Notes: generated by a model from the sequence alone, not told the origin. A stretch of DNA of 64,000 bases from Burkholderiales bacterium (GCA_030604135.1 JAUVWL010000015.1:40536-104535); one strand, 5' to 3'. Shown: positions 50,942-60,326, counted from the stretch's first letter. Numbers and translations are program-made.

Positions 50942-52342
50942 GTGACCGGCATTCTGGGCATCCTGCTGGCGCTGGGCCTGCTCATGGCGCTGGCCTACCG
51001 CGGCATCAGCGTGCTCATCCTGGCGCCGCTGATGGCTCTGCTGGCGGCCTTGCTGAGTCCCGGCACGCCGCTGCTGGCCAGCTACACCCAGGTCTTCATG
51101 CCGGCGCTGGGCGGTTTCATCGTCGCCTTCTTCCCGCTGTTCCTGCTGGGCGCGGTGTTCGGCAAGCTGATGGAAGACTCGGGCGCCGCCCGGGCCATCG
51201 CCCACGGCATCGTGGCGCGGCTGGGCGCGCAGCGCGCCATTCTGGCGATCGTGCTGGCCTGTGCCGTGCTGACCTATGGCGGTGTCTCGCTGTTCGTGGT
51301 GGCCTTCGCGGTCTACCCGGTCGCAGCCGCGCTGTTCCGTCAGGCCAACATTCCCAAACGCCTGATTCCGGGCACGATCGCGCTGGGTGCATTCACGTTC
51401 ACCATGACCGCGCTGCCGGGCACCCCCGCCATCCAGAACGCCATTCCCATGCCCTACTTCGGGACCACGCCGTTTGCAGCGCCCGGGCTGGGCCTGATCG
51501 GCGGCGCCGTGATGGCGATGGTCGGCCTGCTGTGGCTGCAACGTCGCGCCCGTCTGGCCCGGGCGGCGGGCGAGGGATACGGCGCACACGACGAACCTGG
51601 GCAGCCTGCGGCACCGGATCCGACCGGCTCAGGCACAGGCGGCGGCCTGTGGCGCGCCCTGGCCCCGGTGGCCCTGGTGATTGCGCTGAACTACCTGCTG
51701 GCCACCTGGTGGCTGCCGGCGCTGGACACCGGCTACCTGGCCGAGGCCCGGTACGGTGCGACCGACATCGACCGCGTGCGGGGCATCTGGGCCGTGATCA
51801 TCGCCCTGTCCGCTGCGATTGTTCTGCTGCTGGTGCTGCAGCGGCAGTGCCTCTTGCATATCGGCCGAACACTGGAACAAGGCGCCAGCGCCTCGGTCAT
51901 GCCGCTGCTCAACACCGCCTCCCAGGTCGGCTTCGGAGCGGTCATCGCCTCGCTGGCCGGGTTCGCGCTGCTGCGCGACGCGGTGCTGGGCATCGCCCCG
52001 GACAACCCGCTCATCTCGATGTCGATCGCAGTCAACATCCTGGCCGGCATCACCGGCTCGGCCTCGGGCGGCATGAGCATCGCCCTGCAGACCCTGGGCG
52101 AGACCTGGCTGGCGATGGGACAGGCCGCCGGCATCGCGCCCGAGCTGTTGCACCGGGTGACGGCGATTGCCACCGGCGGGCTGGACGCACTGCCCCACAA
52201 CGGCGCGGTCATCACGCTGCTGGGCATCTGTGGGCTCAGCCACCGGCAGTCCTACACCGACATCCTGGTGGTGGCGGTTCTGATTCCACTGCTGGCCCTT
52301 GCGGCGGTGGTGCTGCTGGGTTCGGCGCTCGGGTCGTTCTGA
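50942..52342 (+). CDS. GntP-family permease
   Basis: A 466-residue inner-membrane transporter from a GTG start with TGAGGAGC upstream; the patatin stop is 10 bases before. About twelve hydrophobic segments, with the family marks GGFIVAFFPLFLLGAVFGKL, FVVAFAVYPVAAALFRQANI, ALPGTPAIQNAIPM and MSIAVNILAGITGSASGGMS. Members carry gluconate and other hydroxy or keto acids by proton symport. The substrate is not readable. A polar loop around 205-240 is Gly/Pro-rich. Confidence 0.85.
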   Translation: MTGILGILLALGLLMALAYRGISVLILAPLMALLAALLSPGTPLLASYTQVFMPALGGFIVAFFPLFLLGAVFGKLMEDSGAARAIAHGIVARLGAQRAILAIVLACAVLTYGGVSLFVVAFAVYPVAAALFRQANIPKRLIPGTIALGAFTFTMTALPGTPAIQNAIPMPYFGTTPFAAPGLGLIGGAVMAMVGLLWLQRRARLARAAGEGYGAHDEPGQPAAPDPTGSGTGGGLWRALAPVALVIALNYLLATWWLPALDTGYLAEARYGATDIDRVRGIWAVIIALSAAIVLLLVLQRQCLLHIGRTLEQGASASVMPLLNTASQVGFGAVIASLAGFALLRDAVLGIAPDNPLISMSIAVNILAGITGSASGGMSIALQTLGETWLAMGQAAGIAPELLHRVTAIATGGLDALPHNGAVITLLGICGLSHRQSYTDILVVAVLIPLLALAAVVLLGSALGSF

Positions 52343-52357
52343 AGCGCACCGAGGGAC

Positions 52358-54043
52358 TCAGGCGGCCGACTGGGGCAGACTGAAGCGGAACGACGCTCCT
52401 TGGCCAGGAACACCCTCGGCACTCACCGCACCGCCGTGCCGCTCCACGATGCGTTTGACCGTGGCCAGGCCAACGCCTGAGCCCTCGAATTCGTGATGGG
52501 CGTGCAGGCGGCGGAACGGCTGAAACAGCTGCTGGACATAGGCCATGTCAAAGCCGGCACCGTTGTCCTGGACCACAAAAGTGTGCAGTCCCGAGGCCGT
52601 GGACTCCCGGCGCAGCGATATGCGCGCCTGGGGATTCTGCCCGGTGTACTTCCAGGCATTGCCCAGCAGGTTCTGCAGCACCGCGCGCACCAGCACCGGG
52701 TCGGCCTCCGCGCGCAAACCTTCTTCAATCTGCCACTCGACACGGCGCCGGGAATGGTTGCGGTCCAGTTCGGAGGCGATGTCCGTGGCCATCGCGCTGA
52801 GGTCGACCGGTGACACCTTCAGGGTGGCGCGGCCGAGCTGGGTCATCGACAGCAGGTCGGTGATCAGTTGCCCCATGCGTTTGGCCCCCGCCTGGATGCG
52901 CCGAAGGTGCGATCGACCGGTCTCGTCCAGGCGCGCGGCCTGGTCCTCCTCGAGCAGGCTGGCAAACCCATGGATGCTGCGCAAGGGTGTGCGCAGATCG
53001 TGGGCCACGCTGTAGGCAAAACTCTCCAGCTCGGCATTGAGCATGGCCAGGTCCCGGGTGCGCGCATGGACGCGCTGTTCCAGTTCACCGGTCAGTGTTT
53101 CCAGCTGCTCCTGGCTGCGGCCCACCCGGCCCAGCAGAATCATGATCAGGCCACCTCCGGCGACAAACAGGCCCGAAAGCAGCAGCTTGAACGCCCAGTC
53201 CCGCTGCATGAGGGCCTGCAGGGGCGCCAACACGCCTTCGTCCGACAGACCGACCACGGTCACCAGCCCGCTGTCGGACAGCCGGTGCCAGCCGGCGGTG
53301 CGCCAGCGGGCATCGAGAGGGCTTTCGAAACGGAAAACACCGGCCTCGGCCAGCCCGTCGAGCAGAAACGGACGGTCTGCGGGCACCTTGTGCGACATGA
53401 CGCCCGTGTTGTTCGCGCTGTGCGCCAGCAAGTCGCCATCGGGGTGCACCAGGGAGACGATGTCTGTCGGCCTGAGCGACAGCTCGGCCAGGCGACGGGC
53501 CACATGTTCGGTGGACACCAGCAGGTGCACCGAGCCGTCGAACACCCCCTCGCGCAGCACCGCCCGGCTGACGATGAACACCCAGCGACCGGACAGCCGG
53601 GACTGCACCGGCGTGCCCACCAGCATCTGCTGCGGTGCGGTGCGCTGGGCCTGGAAGTGCGGTCGGTCACCGACAAAAACACCCGACTCAGCACCCAGGC
53701 TGTTGTAGACCACATGACCGCTGGCGTCCACCACCGACACATAGTCCACAAAACCTTCCGGCAGGGTTTGGAGTGTTTCCTGAGCCAGCAGGGCGAACTC
53801 GGACACATCGGTGACCTGAAGCCAGTCGCGTCGCAGGCGCTGCAAGGCTGTGTCAAGCGAGCTGAGCAGGCCGCCAATCTGCCCGGCCATCGCATCGGCC
53901 AGTTGAAGGCTGCGTTGCTCGGCCGCGGCAAAGGCCTGTTGCTTCAGCAGTGTTCGTGCCCGATCGGCCTGCCACCAGAGTCCCGCCAGCGAGAGCCCGG
54001 TGAGCACCGCCACCAGCAGCATCAATGCACGCATGCGCTTCAT
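52358..54043 (-). CDS. Membrane-bound sensor histidine kinase with periplasmic Cache-type domain
   Basis: A 561-residue kinase. One membrane helix at about 7-25, a periplasmic sensor at about 30-280 (Cache-like: FVDYVSVVDASGHVVYNSLG, then VFIVSRAVLREGVFDGSVHL), and a second helix at about 286-305. A coiled coil leads to the HisKA motif FAYSVAHDLRTPLRSIHGF with His348, and the HATPase has LLGNAWKYTGQNP, NGAGFDMAYVQQL and GSGVGLATVKR. The HisKA type resembles that of the first kinase in the window. No response regulator is adjacent, so it is an orphan. I use the ATG at 54043; 96 more bases are open upstream. Confidence 0.85.
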   Translation of the reverse strand: MKRMRALMLLVAVLTGLSLAGLWWQADRARTLLKQQAFAAAEQRSLQLADAMAGQIGGLLSSLDTALQRLRRDWLQVTDVSEFALLAQETLQTLPEGFVDYVSVVDASGHVVYNSLGAESGVFVGDRPHFQAQRTAPQQMLVGTPVQSRLSGRWVFIVSRAVLREGVFDGSVHLLVSTEHVARRLAELSLRPTDIVSLVHPDGDLLAHSANNTGVMSHKVPADRPFLLDGLAEAGVFRFESPLDARWRTAGWHRLSDSGLVTVVGLSDEGVLAPLQALMQRDWAFKLLLSGLFVAGGGLIMILLGRVGRSQEQLETLTGELEQRVHARTRDLAMLNAELESFAYSVAHDLRTPLRSIHGFASLLEEDQAARLDETGRSHLRRIQAGAKRMGQLITDLLSMTQLGRATLKVSPVDLSAMATDIASELDRNHSRRRVEWQIEEGLRAEADPVLVRAVLQNLLGNAWKYTGQNPQARISLRRESTASGLHTFVVQDNGAGFDMAYVQQLFQPFRRLHAHHEFEGSGVGLATVKRIVERHGGAVSAEGVPGQGASFRFSLPQSAA

Positions 54044-54269
54044 GCTTGGAAACGTCCCCAACGACAGTGGGCGCCCTCGAGGGTGCGCGTGAAATCGACA
54101 AACTCTCCGAGCATACGGGCAGGGAGACAAACCACACAAGCTGTGCCGCCCCTATCCGCATGTGCGCGGTCACAGTGACACCCCCTTGTGTTCCATGCAC
54201 ACCACACCAGTCAGACCAGAATGCCCTCAGGTCCTTGGCGGCGCAGCCGCACCCCATGCCCGGGTCGGC

Positions 54270-54275
54270 TACCAT
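54270..54275 (+). promoter_or_regulatory. -10-like TACCAT before the ornithine-cyclodeaminase-like ATG
   Basis: TACCAT, six bases (CGCGCC), then the ATG at 54282. No ribosome site. Inferred leaderless promoter. Confidence 0.38.
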
Positions 54276-54281
54276 CGCGCC

Positions 54282-55226
54282 ATGTTTGCCCTTGATGCCG
54301 ACCAGACCCGCGACGCCTTGCCCTTCGAGCCCCTGATCGCCGCCCTGCGCGAGCGTTTTCGCAGCAGCACCTGCGAGGTGCCGGCGCGACATGTGCACGA
54401 GATCGGCTCACCCGGCGGTCCCCGCTTCACCTCGCTTCTGATGCCGGCCTGGCAACCCGGTCAGCACTACGGCGTAAAAATCATCAACATCGCGCCCGGC
54501 AACGCCGCCCTTGGTCTGCCCGGCCTGCACGGCAGCTACCTGCTGTTCGACGGCGCCACCGGCGTGCCGCTGGCGGCATTGGACGGCACCGTGCTCACGG
54601 CCCGTCGCACCGCGGCCGCGTCGGCCCTGGCCGCGTCCTTCCTGGCGCGCGAAGACGCACGCCACCTGCTGGTGGTCGGGGCTGGTGCCGTGGCCGCCCT
54701 GCTGCCACAGGCTTACCGCTGTGTGCGCGACATCGACCGCGTTTCCGTGTGGGCCCGCCGGCCCGAACAGGCCCAGGCCCTGGCCAGGCAATGGCTTGCC
54801 GAGGGCCTGCCCGCGCAGGCCGTCACCGACCTGCGCGCGACATGCGCCGAAGCCGACATCGTCAGCTGTGCCACCCTGGCCACCGAACCGGTGGTCCAGG
54901 GTGCCTGGCTGCCCCCCGGATCGCACCTGGACCTGATCGGCAGCTTCACCCCGGCCATGCGCGAAGCCGACGACGCCTGCTGGGTCGATGCACGCGTCTT
55001 TGTGGACACGGAAGAGGCCTTGCTCAAGAGCGGCGACCTGCTCGGCCCCCTGCGCCGCGCGGTCCTGCGCGCCGACGAGGTGCGCGGCACCCTGGGTACG
55101 CTGTGCAAGGGCGTGGCCACCGGCCGCAAGTCCGACAGCGAACGCACCGTGTTCAAGTCGGTCGGTACGGCACTGGAAGACCTGGCCGCTGCCGTGATGG
55201 CACTCCAGCGTTGCGCGGCCACATAG
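54282..55226 (+). CDS. Ornithine cyclodeaminase / mu-crystallin family protein
   Basis: A 314-residue NAD(P)-binding protein. Key parts: LLMPAWQPGQHYGVKIINIA, TVLTARRTAAASALAASFLA, the Rossmann loop HLLVVGAGAVAALLPQAYR and ADIVSCATLATEPVVQGAWL with LPPGSHLDLIGSFTPAMREA. Members include ornithine cyclodeaminase and delta-1-pyrroline-2-carboxylate reductase, so it may link to proline metabolism as putA does. The ATG at 54282 matches the family start. Confidence 0.85.
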   Translation: MFALDADQTRDALPFEPLIAALRERFRSSTCEVPARHVHEIGSPGGPRFTSLLMPAWQPGQHYGVKIINIAPGNAALGLPGLHGSYLLFDGATGVPLAALDGTVLTARRTAAASALAASFLAREDARHLLVVGAGAVAALLPQAYRCVRDIDRVSVWARRPEQAQALARQWLAEGLPAQAVTDLRATCAEADIVSCATLATEPVVQGAWLPPGSHLDLIGSFTPAMREADDACWVDARVFVDTEEALLKSGDLLGPLRRAVLRADEVRGTLGTLCKGVATGRKSDSERTVFKSVGTALEDLAAAVMALQRCAAT

Positions 55227-55309
55227 CACCCTGGCCAGACATTTCCTCAAAGTCCCGAAAGCCCCGCTGTTGACACCTTGTGTCCGTTGCGCACCAGGCA
55301 CGACGCTCA

Positions 55310-55315
55310 CATAAT
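55310..55315 (+). promoter_or_regulatory. -10-like CATAAT before the hybrid kinase ATG
   Basis: CATAAT, six bases (GTTTCG), then the ATG at 55322. A TTGACA at 55270 is too far away (34 bases) to be its -35. Inferred leaderless promoter. Confidence 0.4.
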
Positions 55316-55321
55316 GTTTCG

Positions 55322-57325
55322 ATGTCAGATGCCGGGCCCCGCCCTGTTGCAGCAACAGCGCCACCTTTTGATGACCTCGCGCATTACCTGCCGGGCGCTG
55401 TTTTCCGTTACCGCACGAACCCCGACGGGGTTCGTCGGCTCGAGTACATGTCGCCTGCCTGCCTGGACATCTGGGAGCTGTCCCCGGACGTTCTGGAACA
55501 GGACATGGGCGCTCTGTGGTCCATGGTGGATCCGGCAGACCTGGAGCCGATGCGCCGAAGCGTCGACGAATGCGCCAGCCGCCTGACCGACTGGGATCAT
55601 CAGTGGCGTATCACCACCCCGTCGGGCCGGAAGAAGTGGCTGCACGGCATGGGGCGCCCGACGCGGGACTCGGACGGCTCCCTGCTGTGGCATGTGTTCG
55701 TGATCGACCAGACCAACAGCCTGGCGGCGCAAGAGAGTCTGCATCTGAGCGAAGAACGGTTTCGACGCCTCATCGAGGCGATTCCGAATGTGGCTGTCCA
55801 GGGGTATGACGCCAGGCTGGTCTGCCGCTTCTGGAACGGGGCCTCGACCCGACTGTATGGCTACAGCGAGCAGGAGGCGGTGGGACGAAACCTGTTGGAC
55901 CTGATCATCCCCGAAGCCATGCGGGCCAACGTGGTTGCGGCCACCCGGCAAATGCTGGAAACCGGCGAGGCCATTCCTTCAGCGGAGCTGCGTTTGCTGC
56001 ACAAGGACCGCTCCGAGGTCCATGTGTTTTCGGGGCACGTGCTGCTCGGACACCGGGGCGAGGACCCCGAGTTCTTCTGCATCGACTTCGACCTGTCCGA
56101 AAGGCAGCGAGCGGAAGACGCCCGGCAACTGCTGCAGTTCCAGCTGCGCGAGGCCCAGAAAATGGAGGCCCTGGGCACCCTGGCCGGGGGTATCGCCCAC
56201 GATTTCAACAACATCCTGGCGGCCATTCTGGGCAACACCTCGCTGGCCATCGAGGATTGTCCGGAGGGCAGCCCGGTTCGAACCAGCCTGCGGGAGATCC
56301 AGAAAGCCGCCCGTCGCGCACGGGCGGTGGTGCAGCAGATTCTTGCCTTTGCCCGACGACAGGAGGCCCAACGTGGCCTGGTCGATCTTTCTGCCATTGC
56401 CGACGAGGTGCTGTCGCTGCTGCGGACCGCCGCACCGCCCGGCGTCTCCATTGCCCTGACCGCCGACCACGGCTTGCCCGCCGTGTCGGGCGATGCCACC
56501 CAGCTGGAGCAGGTGTTGCTCAACCTCGGCACCAATGCGGTCCAGGCGGTCAGTGGTCGCCCCCAGGCCAGAGTGCAGATCACCCTCTGCCCCAGCCCGT
56601 GTCCGCACGACGCACAGGCGGACGTGTGGCAAGTGCTGGCATCGTCTGCTGCACAAGGTCAGCCCGGGGTTCTCATCCGGATCACCGACAATGGCCTCGG
56701 CATGAGCCCGGAAACGGCTGAACGCATTTTCGAGCCTTTCTACACGACCAAACCACGCGGCCAGGGCACGGGACTGGGTCTGGCAGTGGTGCACGGCATC
56801 CTGAAGGAGCACGATGCCAGCCTGGCACTTCACACCCGAGAGGGCATCGGAACCTCGTTCGACATATGGATGCCCGCCAGCGACCAATCGGCCGAGTCGG
56901 AGGCCGTTGCTGACCAGGAACCCACTGCCCAGGAGAAGGACACGGCAGGCCACCACGTGCTGTACGTGGACGACGACCCACTGCTCACCGACCTGGTCGA
57001 GCGGCAGCTCAGCCGGTCCGGCTACCGGGTGACCACCCTGGCAGACCCGTCGGACGCCTTGAGACGACTGCAGGACGGCGCCGAGACCTTCAACATCCTG
57101 ATCACCGATCACAACATGCCACAGATGTCCGGCCTGAACATGGTGGCTGACGTTCGCCGGGTACAGCCCCACTTGCCCATCATCCTGACCTCGGCCGTGG
57201 TGACGGACGACCTGCGATCGCAGGCGGCAATGGCAGGTGTTGCGCTGGTGCTCGAAAAGGCAGGACCATCTCACCAGCTTCTGGACGCGGTGGCCCAGGG
57301 TCTTGGGCGCACCCCGCCTCCCTGA
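55322..57325 (+). CDS. PAS-containing hybrid histidine kinase with receiver domain
   Basis: A 667-residue cytoplasmic protein. Two PAS modules are at about 17-133 and 145-265 (FRRLIEAIPNVAVQGYDAR). The HisKA has MEALGTLAGGIAHDFNNILA with His293, of the NtrB-like PAS-kinase subtype. The HATPase has LLNLGTNAVQAV, NGLGMSPETAERIFEPFYTT and GQGTGLGLAVVHGIL. A receiver domain at about 545-665 has HHVLYVDDDPLLTDLV and Asp596 in LITDHNMPQMSG. The receiver at the C-terminus makes it a hybrid kinase; the final target is unknown. Confidence 0.87.
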   Translation: MSDAGPRPVAATAPPFDDLAHYLPGAVFRYRTNPDGVRRLEYMSPACLDIWELSPDVLEQDMGALWSMVDPADLEPMRRSVDECASRLTDWDHQWRITTPSGRKKWLHGMGRPTRDSDGSLLWHVFVIDQTNSLAAQESLHLSEERFRRLIEAIPNVAVQGYDARLVCRFWNGASTRLYGYSEQEAVGRNLLDLIIPEAMRANVVAATRQMLETGEAIPSAELRLLHKDRSEVHVFSGHVLLGHRGEDPEFFCIDFDLSERQRAEDARQLLQFQLREAQKMEALGTLAGGIAHDFNNILAAILGNTSLAIEDCPEGSPVRTSLREIQKAARRARAVVQQILAFARRQEAQRGLVDLSAIADEVLSLLRTAAPPGVSIALTADHGLPAVSGDATQLEQVLLNLGTNAVQAVSGRPQARVQITLCPSPCPHDAQADVWQVLASSAAQGQPGVLIRITDNGLGMSPETAERIFEPFYTTKPRGQGTGLGLAVVHGILKEHDASLALHTREGIGTSFDIWMPASDQSAESEAVADQEPTAQEKDTAGHHVLYVDDDPLLTDLVERQLSRSGYRVTTLADPSDALRRLQDGAETFNILITDHNMPQMSGLNMVADVRRVQPHLPIILTSAVVTDDLRSQAAMAGVALVLEKAGPSHQLLDAVAQGLGRTPPP

Positions 57326-57411
57326 GACCGCCAGGCCAGGCGATGCAGCGGTGCTGCGGGCTGGCTGTCGTTGCGGCGAGCGCAAGCCAGACCGCAGTGC
57401 GGCGACCGGCT

Positions 57412-58422
57412 TCAGGAAACCACGAGCCGCTCCAGCACGCCAGGGCGGGCCGAGTGGCGGGTGAGTGCGTCCAGCCGCTCCAATTCCACCTGCGCCCGCC
57501 GCGTGCCATACACCGCAGACCTGAGCCAGACCAGTTCGGCCTGCAGGGCATCTTCATCGGTCAGATGGCAGAACCAGACCCGGCCATCGGCATCCCAGCG
57601 GTATCCCCGGCCTTTGAGCACGTCCTTGCTCTCGAAAGGTGCCCCTGTGGCGCGCAGCTTGTAGCTTGGCCGCTGGGCTGCCCGCAACAGGCGGCCCATG
57701 CCGGAGCTGGTGTCACCGTCGCCGCCACACGCTGCACACAGCACCTGCAGCAAGGCATGACAGTCCACCAGCGCACGGTGCGCGTCGTAGAACCAGCCCT
57801 GGTCCTGTGCCAGGGCAGAGAGCTTGGCCGACTCGGCACCCAGAGCCTTCCAGTCGATGTCGGCGAACGAACAGCCCCAGGGCTTGTCGGCAAAGGCCGG
57901 GAAGCGCGCTTCCAGAAACGGCCGGTCGAACCCGGCGTTGTGCGCCACCACCAGATCGGCGCGCTGCAGCAGGGCCAGTACCTGGGCGTCGTCGAGGCGG
58001 TGTCCGCGAACCATGTCGTCATCGATGCCGGTGACCTGGCGGGCCACCTCCGGAATCGGCATGCCCGGGTCCTCGAAGCCTTCGAAGCTTTCCACCGGGC
58101 CAAACGGACGACCGGTGGTGGCGTCCACCGACACCAGCAGCATCGCCAGTTCGATGATTTTGTCGCTCGCGTGGGACAGGCCCGTGGTCTCGGTGTCGAG
58201 AATCAGCACGCGCAGGCTCTGCACCGTGGGTCCCCGCGCGTCGGGCGGGGTACCATGGTCGGTGACCGGCACCAGGCGGCGCAACACCCGGTAATCCGGA
58301 TGCGCCTGCAGGCGCTGCGCCATGTCTTCCAGCGTCAGGCCGGTGCCGGCCGCTGGCAAGATTGCATCGACCGAAGGCACGGCCGGGTCGGTCGGTGTGA
58401 ATTCGAAACTGAGCTGAGTCAT
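57412..58422 (-). CDS. DnaQ-like 3'-5' exonuclease with C-terminal extension
   Basis: A 336-residue DEDDh exonuclease. Motif I is VLILDTETTGLSHASDKIIE (Asp and Glu ligands), motif II is DLVVAHNAGFDRPFLEARFP, and motif III is YDAHRALVDCHALLQVL. An N-terminal 75 residues of unclear function come before, and the C-terminus has YKLRATGAPFESKDVLKGRG and YRWDADGRVWFCHL, a small domain found in related proteins. It trims single-stranded DNA ends; it is not the replicative proofreader, which has a different neighbourhood. I use the ATG at 58422. Confidence 0.83.
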   Translation of the reverse strand: MTQLSFEFTPTDPAVPSVDAILPAAGTGLTLEDMAQRLQAHPDYRVLRRLVPVTDHGTPPDARGPTVQSLRVLILDTETTGLSHASDKIIELAMLLVSVDATTGRPFGPVESFEGFEDPGMPIPEVARQVTGIDDDMVRGHRLDDAQVLALLQRADLVVAHNAGFDRPFLEARFPAFADKPWGCSFADIDWKALGAESAKLSALAQDQGWFYDAHRALVDCHALLQVLCAACGGDGDTSSGMGRLLRAAQRPSYKLRATGAPFESKDVLKGRGYRWDADGRVWFCHLTDEDALQAELVWLRSAVYGTRRAQVELERLDALTRHSARPGVLERLVVS

Positions 58423-58446
58423 GGGCGCTATCCGGTCACAATACAC

Positions 58447-58789
58447 GCGGGCTCGGCCCCCAAAGCTCTGCCGGGCTGCAGATCCATGGTCACACGCAAA
58501 GTGCCATTCACGACACGGCCTCGGTCATAGCGTGAATCGCGGCAAGTGTTTCAACCCATGGCCGTTGCTGCGGCGGGTCCAACAACCGTTCAGGCGTGTC
58601 AAAAGGCCCTTGCCCGTGACGCGCTGCGACACCGGGGTCTTCTGGGTGAGGTTGACCAATCCTTGATTATCTGCCACCCGACATGAAGCGACACTGGTGC
58701 TCACCGCGCCGCCCTCCGCAACAAACATCGGGGTACCATAGAGAACGCCCGGGTGCTGCACGCCTGGAATAGCCAGACAGCCAGAACGA
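58447..58789. other. Intergenic region without a supported gene
   Basis: This 343-base gap holds TTGACC near 58651 and a TACCAT at 58735, both possible promoter elements for the next gene. A 107-codon frame on the minus strand (58525-58848) crosses it, but it has no recognisable motif and overlaps the next gene. No gene is called. Confidence 0.4.
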
Positions 58790-59062
58790 ATGCCCGTCGA
58801 AGACAAAGCCTCTCGCAGCCGCAGGCCTGCATCACCGGTTCGACTCACGCCCCATGCGCCGATGGGCGACCAGCGGTTTCATCAACTGCTGAACGCACTG
58901 GGCAAAGCCTATGCCAGTGCCGACGCGGGCTCTGAACAACGCAAGGTGGCCAGGGAGCGTGAACAGCAGCGGGCGCAGTGGCTGGCTGAACGTGAGGCCG
59001 CCATTCTTGAGATCGTGGATCTGATGCACCGCCACAAGCTGGGTCTCGACGATCTGGCCTGA
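58790..59062 (+). CDS. Small helical protein of unknown function
   Basis: 90 residues from the ATG at 58790; an ATG at 58862 (MGDQRFHQLLNALGKAYASA) gives 66 residues and may be the true start. The body is one long charged helix (EQRKVAREREQQRAQWLAER), then AAILEIVDLMHRHKLGLDDL, which recalls the dimerising N-terminus and linker of H-NS-type proteins but lacks a DNA-binding end. The gap upstream is long and the next element is an inverted-repeat sequence. I do not know its function. Confidence 0.45.
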   Translation: MPVEDKASRSRRPASPVRLTPHAPMGDQRFHQLLNALGKAYASADAGSEQRKVAREREQQRAQWLAEREAAILEIVDLMHRHKLGLDDLA

Positions 59063-59063
59063 G

Positions 59064-59218
59064 AGGCTGAGAGGGAAACGGTCAAGTCCGCCTTGCCCCC
59101 CAACCACCGCCTGCGGCGTTGCAAATTCGCGCCGTAGCCCGAGCTACGGCTGTGCTTTGCGCCTTGCTGGCGGCGCTTTGGGGTGCCCTTTCGGGCACGC
59201 CCAACTCCCTCTCAGCCT
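59064..59218. repeat. Inverted-repeat-bounded intergenic element
   Basis: AGGCTGAGAGGGA (59064-59076) and TCCCTCTCAGCCT (59206-59218) are a perfect 13-base inverted pair. Inside is GCCGTAGCCCGAGCTACGGC, a strong hairpin, and further palindromes. The element is 155 bases, has no gene, and resembles short non-coding repeats of related genomes. Confidence 0.6.
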
Positions 59219-59251
59219 TCTGAGTCTGCACTGACCGGCCGGCGACACCTG

Positions 59252-60133
59252 TCAAGGCCGGGGTCGTGCCCCTGCCGGCCAACGAACCAGGTTCAGCACA
59301 TTGCCAGCCAGAATCAGCCCGACGCCCAAGGCCGTGAACAGATCCACCCGCTCCGAGTACGCCAGCCAGCCGACCAGTGCGGTCAGCGGAACGCGCAGGA
59401 AGTCCATCGGGACGACCACTGTGGCATCGGCATGCTGCATGGCCCTGGCAAAGCAGTAGTGCGAGTAGGTGCCGCAGAACGCCACCACCACCACCCAGCC
59501 CCAGACCTGCGCCGAAGGCCATTGCCAGACCATGAGCGCCGGCACCAGCCCGATCACACTCTGGATCACCAGCATCCAGAAGCTGATGGCGACGGCCGCG
59601 TCGGTGCGGGTCAGGGACTTGACCAGCACGACCGAGACCGCGAAGCCCAGCGCGGACGCCAGTGCAATGAGCTGTCCGGCATCCAGTTCACCTGCGCCGG
59701 GTCGCACGATCACCGCCACGCCCACCAGCCCCAGCAGCACGGCGAACCACTTGCGGCCGCTCATGCGCTCACCCAGGAACAACACCGCCAGGGCGGCCGC
59801 CCAGATCGGCATGGTGAACTCGATGGACACCACCTGCGCGAGGGGGATCAGGGTCAGCGCCAGAAACCAGCCGTATTGCGCGGCATAGTGAACGGCGTTG
59901 CGCAGCATGTGCTGAGGCAGGCGTTCGGTCCTGACCGCAGAGACGCCCCCTGCAGCACGCACGAGGGGCCAGAGCATGGCCATGCCCAGGGTGGAGCGCA
60001 ATAGCATGATCTGAAACACCGACAGCTCGCGCGCGGCCTCGCGTCCGGCCACGGCGATCACCACCATGAGCGTCAGCCATCCGGCCATCCATCCTGCGGC
60101 GCGAACGGTCGATGCATTGGTGCGGGCTTCCAT
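59252..60133 (-). CDS. EamA/DMT-family membrane transporter
   Basis: A 293-residue protein with ten hydrophobic segments in two EamA halves. Family marks are GREAARELSVFQIMLLRSTL, PLAQVVSIEFTMPIWAAALA, LFLGERMSGRKWFAVLLGLV and the second-half VPMDFLRVPLTALVGWLAYS. These carriers export metabolites such as amino acids or purines. The TATGCT hexamer is seven bases before the ATG at 60133, which I use as the start; an ATG at 60145 is also in frame. Confidence 0.8.
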   Translation of the reverse strand: MEARTNASTVRAAGWMAGWLTLMVVIAVAGREAARELSVFQIMLLRSTLGMAMLWPLVRAAGGVSAVRTERLPQHMLRNAVHYAAQYGWFLALTLIPLAQVVSIEFTMPIWAAALAVLFLGERMSGRKWFAVLLGLVGVAVIVRPGAGELDAGQLIALASALGFAVSVVLVKSLTRTDAAVAISFWMLVIQSVIGLVPALMVWQWPSAQVWGWVVVVAFCGTYSHYCFARAMQHADATVVVPMDFLRVPLTALVGWLAYSERVDLFTALGVGLILAGNVLNLVRWPAGARPRP

Positions 60134-60287
60134 TGAGAGGAGCATAGCTTGTCGCCCGCCCCTGGAACGCGCTGGCAAGGGACCTGCCAGGGCCCGGCCG
60201 GACGCCTCAACGCATCCATGCCGTACCCTGCCTGCTGACCACCCGGTCAGACGGAGTTTTCTGCGTGGGGAGTCGCCTTCGACTGCG

Positions 60288-60313
60288 GCATGGGTCTTGG
60301 AAGAAACCCATGC
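60288..60313. repeat. Short inverted repeat next to the tRNA fragment
   Basis: GCATGGGT (60288-60295) and ACCCATGC (60306-60313) form an 8-bp stem with a 10-base loop. No T-run follows on either side, so I do not call a terminator. Confidence 0.35.
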
Positions 60314-60326
60314 AAGTCATTGATGG

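Noticed and set aside
55270..55315. TTGACA and CATAAT as a promoter pair for the hybrid kinase
   Set aside because: The hexamers are 34 bases apart, twice the normal spacing. Only the CATAAT is kept as a candidate.
58525..58848. A 107-codon minus-strand gene
   Set aside because: No motif, no ribosome site, and it overlaps the plus-strand small gene.
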